Below, one piece after another: positions 36,650 to 48,360 of a DNA stretch of 64,000 nt. A program made the position numbers and the translations under genes. Each line of letters opens with the position of its first letter. Position 1 is the stretch's first letter. Origin of the DNA: Azorinus chamasolen (taxonomy: Eukaryota; Mollusca; Bivalvia; Cardiida; Solecurtidae); contig OY755237.1 of assembly GCA_963576725.1 (NCBI GenBank), positions 65,521,269 to 65,585,268 on the forward strand, written 5' to 3'. Under the pieces are notes generated by a model that was not told where the DNA came from, ran no database searches, and saw only the letters and a list, made by a program, of their open reading frames with translations.

Positions 36650-37750
36650 ATTATCAAATATTTCTTCAACTCTGAATCACCTACCATCTGTTATAAATAT
36701 AATAAACCTATTAGGAATGTTATTTTTAACTACAATAAAATTTCTCTGACTTAAATATTGATGTTAATACCCCTATTTCTTGAGATTGTAGCATTTCTAG
36801 CTTTTACTATAAACCAGTTGGTCATGTCATTACTGGTAATTTTGATATCATTAAGGATAAACGTCTCAGGACTCCTAACTAAAGGACCTAAATATAGGTT
36901 ACCTTCCCTTATTGATTTTGACGCTTGTCGAACTCATATTGCGGAAGCTATTCACGAATTCTGCATCAAATGGTGACGAGAACATGCTGATGTTAATGCC
37001 CTTTTGGATTGGAGTAAATGTATTTTTGATATTATTGATACGCGTATTACTTTTTACAAATCAAATTACCATCTTTTACCACCTCGACCTAGAGTTACAT
37101 TTTGCTATTTGAAGAAAAACATTTCTAATTTTCATTCAAATTATGTTCTTGTTCCTGCTGACAAGGCATCAAATAATGTAATCATTATTTGAAGATTGTA
37201 TTATGTTGATGTTTTAAAGAAGGGGCTAACTGATTCAAAAACCTATTTAACAGTTCAAACACCTGACAAAGATATAGTCTCGGAACATGTAAAAATGTGC
37301 ATTAATTTTAAGTCTGGTCCTAACATAAAACAACATAAACTTTCTACTTTGTACTGGATTCCGAAACTACATAAAAATCCTTATAAGGCGCGTTTTATTG
37401 CCAACTCTAGCTGTTGTACCACTACTAAATTATCTAAACTTTTGACGTCCTGTCTTACTACGATCAAAGAACATGTAAAACGCTACTGTGATAAAATATA
37501 TGAAAATTCTAGTATTAATGTTTTTTGGTCCATAAAAAATTCAAATGATGTTTTAACGAAACTTGAAAATGAACAGACCGTGCCAAGGCGGTACTCTCTT
37601 TGTCACCCTTCCTTTTGTTTGCCTTGCGTCTTTGTGCTTGTGATTTGTTCATGTGTGGAACGTTTGTCCCTGGTTCTTGTGTGTCTTTTGGTGTTTTCTG
37701 TGTTCATTTCGTGTGTGTGTGTGTGTGTGTGTGTACGTTTGGGTGTGTGG

Positions 37751-37792
<42 letters not shown>

Positions 37793-38941
37793 TGCTGTCT
37801 ATCGGTGTTTTGGTGGTGGTTGCGTCTTGCATGTGGCTTTGCCTGCTTGACTTTACTACTTTTCCAAGTATAACATTTCTTTACTGAGCTCTTATGATTT
37901 CTCTACACTCTATACTACTCTACATCACCATATTATAAAGGATAAACTGATTAATTTAATAGAAAAAACTTCATTCAGAAAAAATGTTCATTGCTTGTAA
38001 TGTTCAACGTTCATTCTTTTCGAATTCAGAAGTTGAACATTACACAATGTGGACTTGCCTTGATGTTTGTAGATCTCTTACCTTTCTTTTAGATAATATA
38101 TTTATGCGTTATGGGGGTACCATATATCGTTAAGTTGTTGGTATACCCATGGGAACAAATTGTTCCCCTCTTGTTGCAGATTTGTTTTTGTATTGCTATG
38201 AGAGGGATTTCATGCTTAGCTTAAAACCTGATACACAGACCGATATTGTTAATGCTTTTAATAAAACCTCAAGGTATTTAGACGATATTTTGAATTTAGA
38301 TAATCCTTATTTTGAAACTATGATTTCTTCAATTTACCCAAAAGAACTGTCTTTAAACAAAGCGAATCAATCTGACATTATAGCTTCATTTTTAGATTTG
38401 AATCATTCAATTACAAATGATAAAGTTTCGTCCAAAATATACGATAAAAGAGAAGATTTTAATTTTAAAATTGTTAATTATCCTTTTCTAGATGGAGATG
38501 TGCCACGTTCTACATCTTTTGGGGTTTATATTTCTCAACTTATTCGGTTTTCCCGAGCCTGTTCTTTGCTTGAAGACTTTAACAGACGTAATTTAGTTAT
38601 AACTGATAAACTTCTTAAGCAAGGTTACAGATATCACAAACTTCGGAAAACTTTTTCTAAATTTTATTATCGAAATTTACCACTCATTTGTAAATATAAT
38701 TGCAATCTACGGACGTTACTGCAATAAGGCATTTCTCAACCAGACTTTTATGGGGATGTTATCTACAAAACTTCGGGGTCATATCCATTTTCATGATTTG
38801 TTTATAAAACGCATTAAAACATTTAAAAAGAAAGGTTATGATCCTATTATATTGCAACGCACTGCATGTTTGGTTATCGACCCTTTTACAGTCGGTAGCT
38901 ACGCTTCCCTCTTTGCTTGCGCGATGACAGGCCGAGGGTAG
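36650..38941 (+). pseudogene. Naiad family B polyprotein (linker and RT), truncated and decayed
   Basis: The 5' end, with the GIY-YIG endonuclease, is missing. The frame starts at NKPIRNVIFNYN, then reaches (TGA)DCSIS (36781), the UxC form of the CxC linker motif, GHVITGNF, GPKYRLPSLIDF, KW(TGA)REHADVN (36974), VPADKASNNVIII(TGA)R (37190) and YWIPKLHKNPYKARFIANSS of the RT fingers. A 291-bp element fragment (37576-37866) is inserted here. RT resumes with SYDFSTLYTTLPHH, GIPMGTNCSPLVADLFLYCY and the catalytic RYLDDILNLDN, ending TGRG-TAG. TAA replaces a Gln at 38131 and at least one frameshift (about 36871) is present. The TGA codons coincide with family A recoding positions, while the TAA is a true lesion. 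Confidence 0.85.
37576..37866 (+). mobile_element. Nested Naiad B terminal fragment inside an RT frame
   Basis: It runs from GACCGTGCCAAGGCGG to the terminal CTGCTTGACTTTACTAC, including a (GT)n tract (37718-37791) that makes long but meaningless reading frames. It interrupts the family B RT between the KLENE and SYDFSTLY blocks. Its start lies in the hairpin that also marks the 5' end of family A. Confidence 0.85.
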
Positions 38942-39003
38942 TACTCTATGATGGTATACCTTTAAACTTGAATACAGGATGAGCTTACCAGACTCATGTA
39001 TTA
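38939..39003 (+). promoter_or_regulatory. SECIS element (Naiad B, copy at 39 kb)
   Basis: 65 nt from the TAG stop to GTATTA. The ATGA quartet, TGGTA:TACCA, AAA and CTTG-AATA-CAGG mini-helix are present. The inner helix II has decayed (CCTTT against ATGAG). Confidence 0.75.
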
Positions 39004-39424
39004 CTTTTTCCCTGTCGTGCCCTTAACGGCTTACCTGCAGGTGCTCTGACTTCAGCAAAGTCATTGAGTACATATTTGACGGATTGTCACAGTTATTATG
39101 CTATGTTTTACATGTTGCCGGTGTTCATCGTCGTCTATGTTGTGGGTAAGTCCAGCGGGGATACCTTTATTTACACTATTTTGTAAAGCTAGGGTGACTT
39201 TGAGAGAATTGTGAGGTTAGGACGTCCGTAAACCGGTCTAAACCCCCAGTCGTGTTTTTGCTACTGACCGTGCCAAGGCGGTACTCTCTTTGTCATCCTT
39301 CCTTTTGGTTGCCTTGCGTCTTTGTGCTTGTGACTTTGTTCATGTGTGGAATGTTTGTCTCTGGTTCTTGTATGTCTTTTGGTGTTTTTTGTGTTCATCT
39401 CGTGTGTGAGTGTGCGTTTGTGTG

Positions 39425-39456
<32 letters not shown>

Positions 39457-39567
39457 TGCGTGCGCGTGCGTGCGTGCGCGTGTGTGTGATGCTGTCTATC
39501 GGTGTTTTGGTGTTGGTTGCGTCTTGTATGTGGCTTTGCCTGCTTGACTTTACTACTTTTCCAACCA
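38942..39567 (+). mobile_element. Naiad B 3' UTR and terminal repeat
   Basis: After the SECIS come the CTTACCTGCAGGTGCTCTGA block, AGCGGGGATACCTTTATTTA, the conserved hairpin plus CCAAGGCGG motif, a (GTGC)n tract (39419-39487) and the terminal GCTTGACTTTACTACTTTTC. Confidence 0.85.
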
Positions 39568-40469
39568 TAGTGGTATTATCATCATAGAGTACCTTCTTCT
39601 CAGCGCACAAAGAAAGAAGTGCGGTCATAAGTTCTTGAGTAATCAACCACCATACATGCAGTACCTTTATATATCATCTCATTATATTTTCAGGCATTGT
39701 CTTATCCGTTTGTTGAACATACATGTACTTCAAAGCGATTTTCTAACTATCTTCGGTAGTTTGTAAAGTATAAAATGCCTTTTCGCAGGAGCGATTTTAA
39801 ATTATAAATGCATTTGCTAAAGCTTGTGGGATGTATAATGGAATAAAGAAATGGGTTAAGAAGCTTGTCATACATGTACCCCTGCTAATGAGTGAGTGAG
39901 TGAGTGAGTGAGTTGGGTTTTAAAAAAGACGGGGTTTTTCAATAATATTTTTGATATTGAATACTTTTATTCTCAAAAGAGGAACAGGCCCTAGCAAACG
40001 TATAAGTTATGAGATATAAACCACGTATGGTGTAGAACAATTCACGCAAAGTTGTCCATTAGGGAAAAAGTTAAATATTCTATCACAAAGAATTCTGGTA
40101 GGAAGTAACGCACCAGTTATTCCGTAAATACACCCCTCTACGCCTTTGCAAACAGAGTAGACCCAGAACAGACGGATTATGTGGGGCCGTGTGATTAGTG
40201 TCTGCTCTTTTTGCTTATGGATATTATTGATATGATTCTACAGCCTCTAATGGCCAAACGCTCCCATGTCCATGGTCATTATAAGAATTAATCTAATTGA
40301 TATACATATTCGCTATATATAACCGTTATCCCGCATTGACAATTATATCTACTCAAGTTCCGTAGATAGTACCTCATATCCAACCGTGAAACAATACTGT
40401 CGACTAAATTTCAGTATAACTCAGCATTTACCCAACTGTGTTCAAAGTTTTACTATATGTTTCTATTAA
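39568..40469. other. No gene
   Basis: A (GAGT)n run at 39893-39912 is followed by GTTGGGTTTT, as at 19921 and, inverted, at 63690. A degenerate palindrome-family copy lies at 40135-40215. Otherwise nothing is recognised. Confidence 0.4.
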
Positions 40470-40692
40470 AAACAAGGCACCCCTGGGGCGGGGATAATTT
40501 TTGTAAAGGACCTAAAGATGATACTATGTGCCAAAGATGAAAGCTGAGAACCCTGTAGATTCAGAGGAGAAGATTTTTAAAGGTTCAAATTGTTGACGAC
40601 TGACGACGGACGACGGACTATGCACGCCGACGGACGACGGACATCAGGCAATCACAAAAGCTCACCCTGAGCACTTTGTGCTCTGGTGAGCT
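40470..40692. repeat. Repeat D, 3' part
   Basis: It contains AAGATGAAAGCTGAGAACCC, a GACGACGGAC run and the terminal hairpin CTCACCCTGAGCAC..GTGCTCTGGTGAG followed by CTAAA. Confidence 0.7.
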
Positions 40693-41030
40693 AAACAATT
40701 CAAGCGGTATAGGAGAGATGGAGCAGACATGAAATTGTAACGCACAGACGGAGGCCATTCCTTTACCCCCTCCCTCTCTGTGGCGGGGATTAAAAAGCAA
40801 CAGAGGCATTTTGTCTATGAAGAACTATATGCAAGACATTACACTGTGCTCTAAAAGTGTTTAAATGTCAAAATAAACTATTTTGTAAATTTTAACACTG
40901 GAAGGACAGCAGAGGGAGGATAAAAGGACATGGGGAGCATCTACAAACGGACAAGGTGATTCCTATGAATAGCCCTCATCACATGTAGTTGGGGTATAAT
41001 AACTACTTGATAATAATATATGGCACTCAC

Positions 41031-41152
41031 CAATACAGGTATCAATGGATTTAAGAGTAAATTTCTCAGCCAGACTCTGAGCATCCTCTCTTTGGCTCTT
41101 CAATCTTCTCTTCATAACTACAACAATAACAAGAACAGTCAGCAACAGAATG
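41031..41152 (-). CDS. Candidate transmembrane exon of an unidentified host gene
   Basis: On the minus strand a 122-nt segment is bounded by AATGTAG (acceptor) and a strong GTGAGT donor. It has 40 open codons plus one base at each end, so it is phase-symmetric. The peptide is ILLLTVLVIVVV followed by MKRRLKSQRED: a hydrophobic span and a basic stop-transfer, then AQSLAEKFTLKSIDTCI. This is the form of a single-pass membrane exon. The polypyrimidine tract is weak and I cannot find neighbouring exons, so it may be fortuitous. Confidence 0.35.
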
Positions 41153-41684
41153 CTACATTGAATATTCCATTTCCATTAAATAATAAAATGATTAATGGGT
41201 TATCCTACACTAAGAATTGGAAAGCCATGTCAAAAAGTGTATACCCAGTTTAGACAGGTATCACAATTCAATAGGCAGTATATACAGTGTCTGAAAATAG
41301 TTGTCAAATGTGGGTCTACACTGTTTGGAAATCCATTAACTCCTTACTCCATCTATAGGCTCTTTTGAAGACATGCGACTTTCTATAGTCGGTTGAAAGT
41401 AATGCAGAATGCGCCTTAAGGCAGCATTTTACATTCAGCATTTTAATTTCAGCCAGCTTTAACCCTTTACTCCATAGATACGAATTGTTTATGGCCTTTA
41501 ATTAATCCTTCAACAAGAAAATAGTTCAACTTTATACAGTCATCAATATGCCTCATAAAAATGTTTCCTATATCCTAGCAGATGGTAGCTTATTAACCCA
41601 TTCCCGCCATTTTTAGACCCAACTTCTTCGAATAAATCTCCCGAAAAGGAGCATAAAGGAAAATCTTAAAATTTTGTAGCTTGA

Positions 41685-41755
41685 AACCACTGTGATAAAT
41701 AGAGCATTTGCTCCTGTAGGAGCAAATGCTCTATTTATCACAATGGTTTCACAAA
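41685..41755. repeat. Near-palindrome, family P3
   Basis: Arms GATAAATAGAGCATTTG and their complement surround GCTCCTGTAGGAGC at 41710-41723. It is the isolated relative of the array at 43715-44700. Confidence 0.85.
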
Positions 41756-42029
41756 GTGACTTTTACAGAAGCGTCAAAAGGTATCAATATGCGGGAATGG
41801 GTTAAGCAGACAAGCAGAATGCTCTTTAATACTGAAAGCAAACTAAGGAGTAAACTAAAGGGTTAAGCTATCATCTGCTAGAATACAGATTGGGCTTGGT
41901 TTGTTAATGTCTGTTTCTGCCATCTAAGGACTATTTGGATTCCCTAGAAAGAGGGAAGCGGATACAGAGAACCTGGGCATGATGCGCTACTCTTATTATC
42001 GACAGTCAGAGTTCTCTGGTTCTTTTAGA

Positions 42030-42334
42030 TAAATTCTGAAGGGAGGTGATCCCCCGAAAGCAAAAATAGCAACACAAAAAGAGAAAAAGAGAAAATTGCA
42101 GACTCGGTTTTATTGAGTCTGTTCATGAGCAGTAATTGAGAGTGCAACACTGCTCTCGCCCCCTAGCACCGGCTTAAGTGGTATTCATTATTCAGAACAA
42201 GAAGTACTGAAATTCATGATCTCAAAGGATCAGAAGGTATAACAAGTCTCATCCGAAAGACTTGTTCCGGCGGGGATCGAACACATGACCCCTGAGATTC
42301 TAAGTGAGTGTGTTACCACTCGACCATGTCCGCT
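42030..42334 (-). mobile_element. tRNA-headed SINE (Ser-like head)
   Basis: Read from 42334 downwards the head is GCGGACATGGTCGAGTGGTA (box A), a loop TTAGAAT and box B GTGTTCGATCCC. Then come a GTCTTTCGGATGAGACTTGT hairpin, the central domain with CTTAAGCCGGTGCTAG, the hairpin AGACTC..CCGAGTC around AATAAAA, and the end CACCTCCCTTCAGAATTTAT. The body and tail match the SINEs at 8.7 and 56.8 kb, but those have a different head. Confidence 0.8.
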
Positions 42335-42426
42335 GGTGCTAGAATATAGAAAATAATTTTATAATATATATTATTCATGACTGTATAAATTGTAACTATT
42401 TTCAGTGGAGGAATAAATTAAATCCA

Positions 42427-43681
42427 GAACAAGAGGGTCATGATGGCCCTGATATCGCTCACCAGACAATCAGAGGAGAAGATTTTCACTATGTTTCTAT
42501 AGAAAACTTACCACCCCTGGGGCAGGGCTTCATTTGAAACCATGGGCATAATTAATATATTTTCTGTAGAGGACCTCAAGATGATGCTATGTGCCAATAT
42601 GAAAGCTGAGAAATTCCAGTTTAAGAGGTGATTTCTAATTTGCACACAGTTTGGATTCTGATCTGGTGCATAATTATGTGAACTTCATATGTGGTTTGTA
42701 CAAGAGAGTTAATTGTAATATGCACTAACCCTTTATTCCATAAATGTACCTTTGTATGCCTCTGTAATAGTCAATTTATGAAACCATTGTGATAAATAGA
42801 GCATTTGAAATTTAAACAATTCTGAAATTTTCCTTTTCTCTAATTAATGCTCATTTTAGGTAGATTTATTGAAAGAGGTAAGATCTAAAAATAGCCTATG
42901 AGGGAATGGGTTAAAAACAGTGTGAACAGACAGTAATTCTGAAGCAGACAACATAACAGTGGACAGGAACTTGACCTCTTGCATAAGACTAACCCAGGCT
43001 ATCTGCAGTCCAAGATAGAGGGGGAAACCCTTAGACTGTAGAAGTCTATTATAAAGTATAACCCACAGGACAGGGCAGGGACAAATTTAATCTCAGAACT
43101 ATGATATTTACAAAATTTATAAAGATATACTAAGTAAATAATATACACCAAATATCTAAGCTCTGGGACTTGTAGTTTTTGACAAGTAGATTTTTAAAGC
43201 TTTCCCTATGCCTATAACTACTAAGTGAACCCAACACTCTGCTAGTGCTAAAGAAAACTTAAACACCAGTCTGCTTAAAAAAACTGGCCACCCATGGGAC
43301 GGGGCCAATTTTGACCCAAGGGGTATTATTTATATAACTTTTGTAGAGAATGTGAATATGATGCTATGTGCCAAATATGAAAGTTGAGAACCTTCCAGTT
43401 TCAGAGGAGAATATTTTCTCCACTATATGTTTCTATTGAAAACTTGACACCCCCAGGGTGGGGCCAATTTTGACTCTAGTGGCATAATTTATATAAATTT
43501 TGTAGAGGACCTACATATAATGCTATGTGCAAAAGATGAAAGCTGTGAACCCTGTAGATTCAGAGGAGAAGATTTTTAAAGGTTCAAATTGTTGACGCGG
43601 GACGACGCACGACGACGGACGACGGACATCAGGCAATCACAAAAGCTCACCCTGAGCATTTTGTGCTCTGGTGAGCTAAAT
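42427..43681. repeat. Repeat D cluster
   Basis: It starts AGAACAAGAGGGTCATGATG and contains several internal units (GATGCTATGTGCCAAAGATG, CCCCTGGG..GGGGCCAATTTTGA). It ends GCTCACCCTGAGCATTTTGT and GCTCTGGTGAGCTAAA. One half-copy of the P3 palindrome is embedded at about 42780. Confidence 0.6.
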
Positions 43682-43714
43682 AGCCTTTGTTCTACGCCTC
43701 TGTAATAGTCACTT

Positions 43715-44705
43715 TATGAAACCATTGTGATAAATAGAGCATTTGCTCCATAGGAGTAAATGCTCTATTTATCACAATGGTTTCAAATCTACACAATTCT
43801 GAAATTTTCCTTGTCTCTAATTAATGCTCCTTATCAGCAGATTGATTCAAAGAGGTAGGATCTGAAAAAAGCCTTTGTGATAAATAGAGCATTTGCTCCA
43901 TAGGAGTAAATGCACTATTTATCACAATGGTTTCAAATCAACACAATTCTGAAATTTTCCTTTTCTCTAATTAACTCTTCCCCTCATATAAACATGTTTT
44001 CACGCATTTGCAAACAGAGTATACCCAGATTTACCTCTTTGAATAAGCAGACAACATTTCTAACAGATGACAACCCTATCACTGCTTAGCATGACTTGAC
44101 CGAAATTAGCACACAGTTTGGATTCTGACGCATACCGGTATGTAACTTTATATGTGGTTTGTATATGAGTTAATTTACCCCTATGGAGCAAATGCTCTAT
44201 TTATCACAATGGTTTGAAATCTAAACAATTCTGAAATTTTCCTTTTCTCTAATTAATGCTCCTTAACAGTAGATTTATTCAAATAGGTAGGATCTGAACA
44301 AAGCATTTGTGATAAATAGAGCATTTGCTAACCATTGTGATAAATAGAGCATTTGCTCCATAGGAGTAAATGTTCTATTTATCACAATGGTTTCAAATCT
44401 ACACAATTCTGAAAATTTCCTTTTCTATAATTAATGCTCCTTATCAGTAGATTTATTCAAAGAGGTATGATCTGAAAAAAGCCTTTGTGATAAATAGAGC
44501 ATTTGCTCCATATGAGTAAATGCTCTATTTATCACAATGGTTTCAAATCTACACAATTCTGGAAGTTTCCTTTTCTCTAATTAATGCTCTTTATCAGTAG
44601 ATTTATTCAAAGAGGTATAATAGTCACTTTATGAAACCATTGTGATAAATAGAGCATTTGCTCCATAGGAGTAAATGCTCTATTTATCACAATGGTTTCA
44701 AATCT
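43715..44705. repeat. Tandem array of P3 near-palindromes
   Basis: Palindromes with arms ACCATTGTGATAAATAGAGC / GCTCTATTTATCACAATGGT recur at about 43718, 43875, 44180 (half), 44309-44395 (one and a half), 44485 and 44633. They are separated by a conserved spacer (CTACACAATTCTGAAATTTT.. to AAGAGGTAGGATCTGAA), giving a unit of about 155-160 bp. Centres read CTCCATAGGAG. Non-coding. Confidence 0.85.
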
Positions 44706-45129
44706 ACACAATTCTGAAATTTTCCAAGAGGTAGGATCTGTAAATAGCATATGAGTGAATGGGTTAAAAACAGAGTGAACAAACAGACACTAATTCTGAA
44801 GCAGACACCTTTATAGAGTTTTGACCAGGAACTTGCCCTCCCCAGTGATTACGTAACACAGATGGAGTATCTGCAGTCCTTCTTTAGCTCAGAGGAACCT
44901 TTATAAGTGTAAAAGTCTATTTTAAAGTATAACCAACAGGGCAGGGCCAATTTTAATCTCAGAACTATGATATTAACCAATGTCAATAAGGTATACTAAG
45001 TAAATCTATACACCAAATATCTAAGCTCTGTGACATGTAGTTTTTGACAAGAAGACTTTTGAAGTTTTCCCCATGCCTAACCTAAGTGAGCCCAGCATTC
45101 TGCTACTTGTACAGAAAACAACAGTCAGC

Positions 45130-45382
45130 TAGAGAAAACTGGCCACCCCTGGGACCGTGGCGGGGCAAATTGTGACTCCAGGGACATAATTTATATAACT
45201 TTTGTAGAGGACCTATAGGTGATGCTATGTGCCAAAGATGAAAGTTGAGAACCCTGTAGATTCAGAGGAGAAGACTTTTAAAGGTTCAAATTGTTGACGA
45301 TGCACGACAAACGCCGACAGACGACATACATTAGGCGATCACAAAAACTCACCCTGAGCACTTAGTGCTCTGGTGAGCTAAA
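45130..45382. repeat. Repeat D, 3' part
   Basis: It has GATGCTATGTGCCAAAGATG and TAGATTCAGAGGAGAAGACT, a GACGAC run, and the terminal hairpin CTCACCCTGAGCAC..GTGCTCTGGTGAG with CTAAA. Confidence 0.65.
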
Positions 45383-45900
45383 AATGTGTATCTATGGAGA
45401 AATGGGTTAATATACCATTATACGAAATAATCATGTAAAACAATTAGTAATAGTACTGTATTTTCATTATTCAAATGCCTCATTATTTTTAAGCTTTTAG
45501 CAATGTCATTGAAATACAATCATACTTATGTATGAATTACATGAAAATCTGTGAAACCCACCCTCATCCCCTATAATAAAACCCCTGCTGTGACAGCTCG
45601 GGGTTGTTAGTTAACAGAATGCACAAGGGTACATGTATGAAGCTGGTTTACTGGCCAGATTTAAATGATTTTGCATTGGGCAAGTGTTATAATACAGTAA
45701 CCACTATATCAACAAGTAGCTATGTAGCTACTGAAATCTCATTTTAGGCCTGCTGTAAACACTGATGTATTGGTTTTATCAAATGCTTGCTCAACATGGA
45801 GATTGGAGTTATATGTTTTGTTTGATAAAGACTACTGTAGATTTAACTACACCTACAGCAACTTTTGATTCTAGAGTGTTCAAAAGGTTTTTCTACTGTT
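45383..45900. other. No recognisable feature
   Basis: AT-rich, with no supported gene. Confidence 0.35.
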
Positions 45901-46413
45901 TGACCTAGTGACTTGATTTTTAACACCATGTGACCCACTTTCAAACTCGTCCGAGGTTTAATAAAAACAATCATTCTGATAAAGTTTCATAAAGATTCAG
46001 CCACAAATGTGACCTCTAGATTGACCTCTAGAGTGTTTACAAGCTTTTTCTACTATTTGACCAAGTGACCTAGTTTTTGACCGCACATGACCCACTTTCA
46101 AACCTGTCCCAGATTTTACTAGGACAATGATTCTGACCAAGTTTCATGAAGATTGGGTTAAAATGTGACCTCTAGAGTGTTCACAAGGTTTTCCTACTAT
46201 TTGACCTAGTGACCTAGATTTTAATCCAACTTGACCAACTTTCGAACTCGTCCGAGATTTTATCAAGACAATCATTCTGACCAGGTTTGATGCAGATTTG
46301 ACTAAAATTGTGACCACTAGAGTGTTCACAAGCAAATTGATGACGACGCACGACGAACGCCGGACATTCAAGTCTCACAAAAGCTCACCCTGAGCTTTGC
46401 TCAGGTGAGCTAA
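45901..46413. repeat. Repeat D-related element with three internal units
   Basis: Units of about 130 bp (TTTTCTACTRTTTGACCTAG, GACCCACTTTCAAACTCGTC, CTAGAGTGTTCACAAG) end in GACGACGCAC and the hairpin CTCACCCTGAGC-TTT-GCTCAGGTGAG followed by CTAAA. The 3' end is shared with repeat D although the interior differs. Confidence 0.6.
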
Positions 46414-47084
46414 AAAGAACTCCCAAAAACAAACTGCAGAAAGGTTTGGCTGTTAAAGTCAGCACTATCTGTGACTAGGCTACTCTGATTTTCCCACCTG
46501 TATATGTCCAAGCATTCTGTTTTTCAGAGCTGTTAATACACAGGATTTCTTCTACATAGTGCATTCTTTTGATTACAATCTTAAATCGAATCCTGTTATA
46601 AAAATCAAAATCGAATCAAAAAGTTTTGAATAGTTCCATCCCTATGAATTATTTAAAAAAATTTATCCGAGGTCCAATTGTCATTCTATTCTGTAAGTAG
46701 ACTCTACCTTCGGCCATTCAATTTCAATAAAATATGTGCATAATTGGTAATTAAAATAAAATCTATAATACATGAGTTATGCGTAATTAGTAGATCCAAG
46801 GTAAGCGTACCTGTCATAGCCCAGAAAATACATTGTACACCGTTATCAGTGTACATTCAATGAAATAATACTTTAAATTTAAGACGAAAATTTACCGCCT
46901 CCTTAACGTGATGTCACTACGACGCAGGGCTGGAAAAATCCTAAAACTTTTACTCGTTTACTTTTACAATTAATGGCATCATAAATACTTAATAGCTGAT
47001 TTTTTATTATAAATGTGAATGTTTCAATGACTTGTTTGCTTTGACAAAAAACTGTAGAATCAGATCTATATCCTGTCATAAGCA

Positions 47085-47155
47085 AACAGAGCAGACCCTG
47101 ATCAGACGGCTCCTATAGGAGCCTTCTAATCTAGGTCTACTCTGTTTGCAAATAA
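47085..47155. repeat. Near-palindrome, family P1
   Basis: Arms GCAAACAGAGCAGACCCTGA..TCTAGGTCTACTCTGTTTGC surround GCTCCTATAGGAGC at 47109-47122. Related to 48285-48360, and in part to 1.4, 15.5, 40.1 and 58.8 kb. Confidence 0.85.
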
Positions 47156-47171
47156 GTAAAAAGGCGTTTGG

Positions 47172-47790
47172 ATCCTAGTTGAAACGGTTTTCAGAAGCTA
47201 CAGCGGAGAATCTCGAGAAAAACTGTAATTTTGACAGGTCTGAAAGAACCTCGCAACCGACTGCTGACCACAAAACCGGCTAATTGAACGCTTGACAGCG
47301 CTGAATCAGGGCTGCATACAATAGCTAGTAAGCAGCTGTGACACTTACTGCGAAAACTTTATGTTCACTGTTGGACAGATGATATTGTCTCCAAACCATT
47401 TGTTTAGCTTTCAGCATCCATTTATGCCATGTGACCAGTGACCAGCAAGCTGATTGAACGAGGGATCAGTTTCGACCAATGAAATTTGCCATTACAATAT
47501 TAGTCATGTGATACAAACATGGTGTGGAATTTGAATAAACTGGAAAATGTTCATTTGAACGCCCAAATTATACTTCTTAGAAGTCAATCAAACGCGGTTT
47601 CCGCAGTAAGTGTCACAGTTGCTTACTAGCTATTGCATACAGCCCTGATTCGGCACTGGCAAGCGTTCAAATAGCCAGTTTAGTCAGTAAGCGGGCGGTT
47701 GCGAGGTCGTTTCCGACCTATCAAAATTACTGTGTTTCTCAAGATTCTCCGCTGTGGCTTCTGAGAACCGTTTCAACTAAGAGCGTTTTG
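47172..47790. mobile_element. Inverted-repeat element, arms about 190 bp
   Basis: 47172-47365 and 47598-47790 are complementary (GTTGAAACGGTTTTCAGAAG.. and ..CTTCTGAGAACCGTTTCAAC), with a spacer of about 230 bp and no ORF. A foldback-type non-autonomous element. Confidence 0.75.
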
Positions 47791-48284
47791 CTTTGCAGTT
47801 ACATACGTAGGCTATACATTAGACAACTTATTGGCAAAAAGCTTTACCCGATATACCGTTTGATTGAATCGGTTGGGATTTTACTATCAATGACCGGTTC
47901 AAACTAAGTTACTAATTATTGATTGTATAATCGGTTCAGCAACACTATTCAGATAAATGAACTAGTATTGTACTTTGTACACATAAATTGCTGTTATAAT
48001 AAGGAAAATGTACATAGATAGGGTAGACTTCGATTTTAGGTGACAAAATTGGTGCAAATACACGTTTTAACCTTTTTACAGGCTTTTTCTCCATTTCATC
48101 TTTTTTTCCAAACAATAAAGATCATTAACCGTTTAACCCTTTCCCTGTTCTATATGTTCATTGTAGTCCAAATTTCAATACCTACTGAATATTCATGGAG
48201 AAAATAGTTATAATGAAACATGGAATGTGGACCATTGAAGCCATTTTAGAAAGAATAGAACCAGATCTTCCAAATTCCACTAGC

Positions 48285-48360
48285 AGACAGAGTAGACCCT
48301 GATCAGACGGCTCCTCTAGGAGCCGTCTGATTTGGGTCTACTCTGTTTGCAAATGCGTGA
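48285..48360. repeat. Near-palindrome, family P1
   Basis: Arms CAGAGTAGACCCTGATCAGA..TCTGATTTGGGTCTACTCTG around GCTCCTCTAGGAGC at 48310-48323. Followed by GAAAACACGTTTCTATGAGG and AAAGGGTTA, the usual flank of this family. Confidence 0.85.

Noticed and set aside
43715..44705. CRISPR-like appearance of evenly spaced repeats
   Set aside because: The spacers are conserved rather than unique, the units are large palindromes, and the DNA is eukaryotic.
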